Below, one piece after another: positions 22,891 through 26,221 of a stretch of DNA of 26,221 nt. The stretch is from an uncultured Lachnospiraceae bacterium (GTDB lineage: Bacteria; Bacillota; Clostridia; Lachnospirales; Lachnospiraceae). The notes beneath the pieces are model-generated. The model was not told the origin of the DNA and searched no databases. It saw only the letters and a program-made list of their open reading frames with translations. The DNA lies in assembly GCA_958402795.1 (NCBI GenBank), contig CATXUX010000042.1:1-26221 (forward strand), in the 5' to 3' direction. The translations under genes and the position numbers were made by a program. Position 1 is the stretch's first letter. Each line of letters begins with the position of its first letter.

Positions 22891-23144
22891 GAGGGGAGTA
22901 TAAATAATTAATAAGGGGTTGTAGAAAGTGTCCTCTCTACAGACATTAGTATAATATATGGAATTGGAAAAAGCAAGCAAAATTATTAAAAATTTCAATA
23001 TTTTTGTGCGTTTTTCGCCTGTTCGGGGCAAAAAGTGACGGAGGCGGCAGTATTTTTCATAAAAACGTCCGTGATATGTATAAAAAAAAGAGAGAAAGGT
23101 ACACTACTTACTGTACCAAATAATATCATTTAGGAGGAATAGTC
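22891..23144 (+). promoter_or_regulatory. AT-rich spacer with putative promoter of the Asn-rich gene
   Basis: No gene is visible. A TATAAT stands at 22950-22955 without a -35. A better candidate nearer the gene is TTCATA (23056-23061), 17-bp spacer, TATAAA (23079-23084). A GGTACA/TGTACC inverted repeat (23098-23117) lies just ahead of the ribosome site TAGGAGG (23131-23137). I tried sigma-F, sigma-G and sigma-K patterns by eye and found no convincing match. Confidence 0.45.
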
Positions 23145-23351
23145 ATGGCAAAGAATTACAGCAGCTCAAATGCAAACAGCAATTGTCATTCATCAAATGC
23201 AGACGAGCAAAACAGAAATTCCAACAAGAATGCGGCGTCAAAGAATAAAAACGCTTCGAATGCACAAAACAGGAACGCTTCTAATTCACAGAACAGAAAT
23301 GCTTCCGGTACGCAGAACAGAAACGCGTTTGACGAGACAGACAACTACTAA
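23145..23351 (+). CDS. Small Asn-rich octapeptide-repeat protein
   Basis: A 68-residue hydrophilic protein made almost only of Asn, Ser, Ala, Lys, Gln and Arg, without signal peptide or membrane segment. The C-terminal half has tandem octapeptides ASNAQNRN, ASNSQNRN and ASGTQNRN, then AFDETDNY, encoded by matching 24-base DNA repeats. One Cys (14). The ribosome site GGAGG and a following terminator support a real gene. I do not recognise a family; spore-associated small proteins of clostridia have similar bias, but that is a guess. Slippage between the repeats may vary length between strains. Confidence 0.7.
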   Translation: MAKNYSSSNANSNCHSSNADEQNRNSNKNAASKNKNASNAQNRNASNSQNRNASGTQNRNAFDETDNY

Positions 23352-23369
23352 AAATATCATAATAATCGA

Positions 23370-23406
23370 GGGCGCAGTAAAGTTTCGGCTTTACTACGCC
23401 CTTGGT
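23370..23406 (+). terminator. Terminator after the Asn-rich gene
   Basis: GGGCG-AGTAAAG pairs with CTTTACT-CGCCC (23370-23401) with one mismatch; the following T-tract is short (CTTGGTTT). Confidence 0.75.
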
Positions 23407-23418
23407 TTATAGTAAAAT
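23390..23418 (+). promoter_or_regulatory. Putative promoter of the RNA methyltransferase operon
   Basis: TTTACT (23390-23395), 17-bp spacer, TAAAAT (23413-23418). The -35 box is inside the right arm of the preceding terminator. Confidence 0.5.
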
Positions 23419-23447
23419 AATAGTCATCCTGTACATAGGAGGAACAT

Positions 23448-24614
23448 ATGAAGACGATAGAATTGATCGCACCTTGTCATTTTGGACTGGAATCGGTTCT
23501 GAAAAGAGAAATCCAGAATCTGGGGTATGAAATCACCAGAGTGGAGGATGGAAAAGTGACGTTCGCCGGGGATATGAAGGCAGTCTGCCGGGCAAATATC
23601 TTCCTTCGCACAGCGGAACGGATTCTTTTGAAGGTCGGGGAATTTCGGGCAGAGACATTTGACGAGTTATTTGAAGGAACAAGGGCGATCCCATGGGAAG
23701 ATTACATTCCGCCTGACGGTAAATTCTGGGTTGCCAAAGCTGCATCAGTGAAAAGCAGACTGTTCAGTCCGTCGGATATTCAGTCGATCATGAAAAAGGC
23801 GATGGTCGAGCGCATGAAGACGAGTTACCGGACGGAATGGTTTGAAGAGAACGGAGTTCCATATCCGGTACGTGTATTTTTGATGAAAGATCAGGTAACG
23901 GTAGGCATCGATACCTCCGGAGTATCCCTTCATAAGCGGGGATACCGGCAGATGACGGTCAGGGCGCCGATCACGGAAACGCTTGCAGCTTCGCTGATCA
24001 TGCTGACGCCATGGAAGGGTGACCGTATTTTAGTAGATCCATTCTGCGGGAGCGGGACTTTCCCGATTGAGGCGGCAATGATGGCAGCCAATATCGCGCC
24101 GGGAATGAACCGGTCTTTTACAGCAGAAGCATGGACGAACCTGATCCCACGCAGGCTGTGGTATGAGTCTGTAGATGAGGCGAACGATCTGATAACAGAT
24201 GATATCAAGGTAGATATTCAGGGGTATGATATTGACAATGAAGCGCTGCGCGCGGCGAGGCACAATGCGGAGGACGCAGGAGTTGCCCATATGATTCATT
24301 TTCAACAGCGGCCTGTGAGCGAACTGCGGCATCCGAAAAAATACGGCTTTATTATTACAAATCCGCCCTATGGGGAGCGACTTGAGGAAAAAGAACATCT
24401 TCCGCAGTTATACCGTGAGTTTGGCGAAAGCTACCGGCGGCTCGATGGATGGTCTGCCTATATGATCACAAGCTATGAGGATGCCGAACGGTATTTCGGA
24501 AGGAAGGCAGACAAAAACCGAAAGATCTATAACGGAATGCTGAAAACGTATTTCTACCAGTTTATGGGACCGAAGCCGCCGAAACGGAGCGCAGAACAAA
24601 AAGACAAACGATAA
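23448..24614 (+). CDS. THUMP-domain class I rRNA methyltransferase (RlmL-N/YpsC family)
   Basis: A 388-residue SAM-dependent methyltransferase. A ferredoxin-like/THUMP RNA-binding part (about 1-155) begins MKTIELIAPCHFGLESVLKREI. The Rossmann domain has the SAM loop DPFCGSGT at 197-204 and the catalytic NPPY at 305-308, the motif of N2-guanine and N6-adenine methylation. The layout matches the B. subtilis YpsC / RlmL N-terminal family, which is thought to make m2G in 23S rRNA (G2445 in E. coli). It lacks the second RlmK domain of E. coli RlmL. The start follows TAGGAGGAACAT. It is the first of three close genes. Confidence 0.92.
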   Translation: MKTIELIAPCHFGLESVLKREIQNLGYEITRVEDGKVTFAGDMKAVCRANIFLRTAERILLKVGEFRAETFDELFEGTRAIPWEDYIPPDGKFWVAKAASVKSRLFSPSDIQSIMKKAMVERMKTSYRTEWFEENGVPYPVRVFLMKDQVTVGIDTSGVSLHKRGYRQMTVRAPITETLAASLIMLTPWKGDRILVDPFCGSGTFPIEAAMMAANIAPGMNRSFTAEAWTNLIPRRLWYESVDEANDLITDDIKVDIQGYDIDNEALRAARHNAEDAGVAHMIHFQQRPVSELRHPKKYGFIITNPPYGERLEEKEHLPQLYREFGESYRRLDGWSAYMITSYEDAERYFGRKADKNRKIYNGMLKTYFYQFMGPKPPKRSAEQKDKR

Positions 24615-24667
24615 GAGAAACCAGAAACTACAAAAGAAAAGTATATATTTATATAGAAGGAAAAGAA

Positions 24668-25273
24668 ATGGAAAAAAGAATTGTATTTGCAACCGGTAAT
24701 GAGAACAAAATGAAAGAAATCCGCATGATACTGGAAGATCTGGGAATGCCGATCTATTCGATGAAAGAACTGGGAATTGAGGCGGATATTCTGGAAGACG
24801 GACTGACGTTTGAAGAAAATGCGGAGATCAAGGCACGCGCGGTCGCAAGACTTGTGCCGGAAGATATCGTACTGGCGGATGATTCCGGATTGGAGATTGA
24901 TTATCTCGACCGGGCTCCGGGAGTCTATTCCGCGCGGTTCGCGGGAGAGGATACTTCCTATGACGTGAAAAACCGGATACTTCTGGACAAACTGGAAGGG
25001 GTTCCGGAGGAAGAGAGGACTGCCCGCTTTGTGTGCGCAGTCTGTGCGGCGTTCCCGAACGGAGATCTGGAGACTGTCCGGGGGACGATTGAAGGCAGGA
25101 TCGCAGATGAGATCATGGGTGAGAACGGATTTGGATATGATCCGATATTCTACTATCCGGAATGTGGCTGTACGACGGCGGAAATGACGCCGGAGCAGAA
25201 GAACCTGCTGAGTCACAGAGGCAAAGCGCTCCGTGCGATAAAGGAAATTATCAAAAAAGAGGGATGGAAGTAA
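24668..25273 (+). CDS. rdgB: XTP/dITP pyrophosphatase (RdgB/HAM1 family)
   Basis: A 201-residue house-cleaning enzyme that hydrolyses XTP, ITP and dITP to monophosphates and keeps deaminated purines out of nucleic acid. It opens with the nucleotide loop FATGNENK (residues 7-14), has the catalytic LADDSGLEID with Asp71 and Asp72, and ends with GFGYDPIFYYP and SHRGKALRA, all RdgB hallmarks. Length is normal. The start has AGAAGGAAAAG upstream. The phosphodiesterase gene follows after 6 bases, so both are one operon, most likely with the methyltransferase gene. Confidence 0.95.
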   Translation: MEKRIVFATGNENKMKEIRMILEDLGMPIYSMKELGIEADILEDGLTFEENAEIKARAVARLVPEDIVLADDSGLEIDYLDRAPGVYSARFAGEDTSYDVKNRILLDKLEGVPEEERTARFVCAVCAAFPNGDLETVRGTIEGRIADEIMGENGFGYDPIFYYPECGCTTAEMTPEQKNLLSHRGKALRAIKEIIKKEGWK

Positions 25274-25279
25274 AACGGA

Positions 25280-25762
25280 ATGAGAGTGTTGATTGTGAGC
25301 GATACGCACGGCCGGCATCGGAATCTCGACCGTGCGCTTGAAGAGGCGGGGAAAATAGATGTGTTTATTCATCTGGGAGACGTAGAAGGAGGAGAGACGT
25401 ATATCAATGCAGTGGTAGACTGCGAGAAGCACATGGTCGCAGGTAATAATGATTTCTTCTCTGATCTTCCGAATACCGAAGAATTTTATCTCGGGGATAA
25501 GAAGGTGTTTATTACCCACGGACATCAGTTCTATGTTTCGCTGGATCCGATGGTGGTCCGGGAAGAGGGCATTGCGCGAAATGCCGACATTGTGATGTTC
25601 GGTCATACGCACAGACCATATCTGAGCCAGAAGGACGGAGTGACGGTACTCAATCCGGGAAGCCTGTCGCTCCCGCGCCAGGAAGGGCGAAAAGGGAGTT
25701 ATATGTTGATGGAGACAGACCGCAGCGGTGAGATTACGTGGCAGCAATGTTATCTTGACTGA
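25280..25762 (+). CDS. yfcE: YfcE/MJ0936-type metallophosphodiesterase
   Basis: A 160-residue calcineurin-like phosphodiesterase. The metal ligands lie in the five canonical motifs: SDTHG (Asp8, His10), HLGDVEGG (Asp34), GNND, THGH and FGHTH, ending in NPGSLSLPR. Known relatives hydrolyse phosphodiester model substrates with Mn2+ and the true substrate is unclear. It often follows rdgB in Firmicutes (ysnB in B. subtilis), as here, 6 bases apart. The ribosome site is weak (GGATGGAAG inside the end of rdgB), pointing to coupled translation. Confidence 0.92.
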   Translation: MRVLIVSDTHGRHRNLDRALEEAGKIDVFIHLGDVEGGETYINAVVDCEKHMVAGNNDFFSDLPNTEEFYLGDKKVFITHGHQFYVSLDPMVVREEGIARNADIVMFGHTHRPYLSQKDGVTVLNPGSLSLPRQEGRKGSYMLMETDRSGEITWQQCYLD

Positions 25763-25845
25763 TGGCGGAGAAACGATGAAATTGTGCTGTATGGTGAAGG
25801 ATACAAAATAAGGTCGAAAAAAATCTGAAAAAAATAAAAAAAAAG

Positions 25846-25874
25846 TTGACATCAAACCACGCATATTATATAAT
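25846..25874 (+). promoter_or_regulatory. Consensus promoter of the tRNA cluster
   Basis: TTGACA (25846-25851), exactly 17-bp spacer, TATAAT (25869-25874): a perfect sigma-A match preceded by an A-rich tract (25816-25844) that may act as an UP element. The first tRNA starts 43 bases after the -10. Confidence 0.95.
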
Positions 25875-25916
25875 AACTCTTGCGTTGTGAAGAAGTACGC
25901 ATTACAGGTGGTTTGA

Positions 25917-25991
25917 CGGGGTGTGGCTCAGCTTGGCTAGAGCGCCTGGTTTGGGACCAGGAGGTCGCAGGTTCGAATCCTGTCACCCCGA
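25917..25991 (+). tRNA. tRNA-Pro (anticodon TGG)
   Basis: Acceptor CGGGGTG with CACCCCG, D arm GCTC/GAGC, anticodon arm CCTGG-TTTGGGA-CCAGG with anticodon TGG, T arm GCAGG-TTCGAAT-CCTGT, discriminator A at 25991. CCA is not encoded. Confidence 0.97.
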
Positions 25992-25999
25992 TATTGTGT

Positions 26000-26070
26000 G
26001 CGGGTGTAGTTCAATGGTAGAACACCAGCCTTCCAAGCTGGACACGTGGGTTCGATTCCCATCACCCGCT
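26000..26070 (+). tRNA. tRNA-Gly (anticodon TCC)
   Basis: Acceptor GCGGGTG with CACCCGC, D arm GTTC/GAAC, anticodon arm CCAGC-CTTCCAA-GCTGG with anticodon TCC, discriminator T at 26070. CCA is not encoded. It is 8 bases after tRNA-Pro. Confidence 0.97.
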
Positions 26071-26115
26071 TTTCCGCAGAGAGATCTGTGGGACAAGAAA
26101 AGGAAATAGAATCGT

Positions 26116-26189
26116 GAGTCTGTAGCTCAGTTGGATAGAGCAACGGCCTTCTAAGCCGTAGGTCGTGGGTTCGAATCCCCCCAGGCTCG
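26116..26189 (+). tRNA. tRNA-Arg (anticodon TCT)
   Basis: Acceptor GAGTCTG with CAGGCTC, D arm GCTC/GAGC, anticodon arm ACGGC-CTTCTAA-GCCGT with anticodon TCT, T loop TTCGAAT, discriminator G at 26189. It reads AGA codons, complementing the ACG tRNA at 18857-18930. Confidence 0.97.
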
Positions 26190-26194
26190 GTATG

Positions 26195-26221
26195 GTGGGT
26201 ATGGTGCAGTTGGTTAGCGCG
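26195..26221 (+). tRNA. Partial tRNA, probably tRNA-His (runs off the end)
   Basis: Acceptor strand GTGGGTA, TG, then D arm GTGC-AGTTGGTTA-GCGC are present and the sequence stops before the anticodon. A G at 26194 would fit the extra G-1 of tRNA-His, and the 5' part resembles bacterial tRNA-His. The identity is inference, since no anticodon is visible. Confidence 0.6.

Noticed and set aside
22891..23144. Possible small RNA or sporulation-type promoter in the AT-rich spacer
   Set aside because: A TATAAT at 22950 has no -35 and I could not match sigma-F, sigma-G or sigma-K elements; kept only as a weak sigma-A candidate closer to the gene.
24554..25864. A 436-codon open frame on the minus strand
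   Set aside because: It lies opposite rdgB and the phosphodiesterase gene, which have clear family motifs. Its translation is low-complexity and matches nothing; it is a codon-bias shadow.
25917..26221. tRNA cluster as an integration site for a mobile element
   Set aside because: No integrase, direct repeat of a tRNA 3' end or other mobile gene is seen in this window.

Overview
The window reads as a chromosome segment from a Gram-positive anaerobe of the class Clostridia, most likely family Lachnospiraceae. This is inferred from strong Shine-Dalgarno sites, sigma-A-like promoters, moderate GC in genes with AT-rich spacers, proteins resembling DUF5721, DUF4358 and DHHW families, a PPi-type phosphofructokinase, and tRNAs without encoded CCA. 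I cannot fix the genus. I see no phage, insertion sequence, CRISPR array or rRNA.

Layout. 1-2873: the possible tail of an upstream gene, an aminoglycoside/choline kinase-like phosphotransferase, then a HAD phosphatase overlapping undecaprenyl-diphosphatase uppP. 3030-7641: a polar amino acid ABC transporter (lipoprotein, permease, ATPase) behind a promoter with a perfect 13-bp inverted repeat, then a single-chain SfsA-MutY fusion and a TetR regulator. 7769-9562: a PAP2-type membrane phosphatase and tryptophanyl-tRNA synthetase trpS. 9631-10152 (minus): a DUF5721-like protein.

10303-14317: a four-gene surface O-acylation module (membrane-anchored SGNH hydrolase, DUF4358-like protein, MBOAT acyltransferase, DHHW/AlgX-like protein). 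MBOAT enzymes usually move acyl groups across the membrane and an SGNH-type partner transfers them to a surface polymer. Here the DHHW-like protein appears to lack its catalytic His, while the separate SGNH protein keeps its triad. 14366-17102: rluF-like pseudouridine synthase overlapping ligA. 17275-18753: a divergent ClpX-like unfoldase with no clpP beside it, ending in a terminator that is fused to a perfect 22-bp palindrome and to the opposing tRNA-Arg terminator. 18857-20343 (minus): tRNA-Arg(ACG) and the PPi-type phosphofructokinase.

20669-22746: an orphan membrane pseudokinase with coiled-coil and TPR-like C-terminus, then a DUF1700/HAAS-like membrane protein. 23145-25762: a small Asn-rich octapeptide-repeat protein, a THUMP-domain RNA methyltransferase, a RdgB-type XTP/dITP pyrophosphatase and a YfcE-type phosphodiesterase. 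25846-26221: a consensus promoter and a tRNA cluster (Pro, Gly, Arg, and a truncated probable His) that runs off the end.

Most genes are housekeeping. The least ordinary items are the SfsA-MutY fusion, the surface acylation module with its split catalytic residues, the orphan pseudokinase, the divergent ClpX, and the palindromes at 2973-3004 and 18783-18829.
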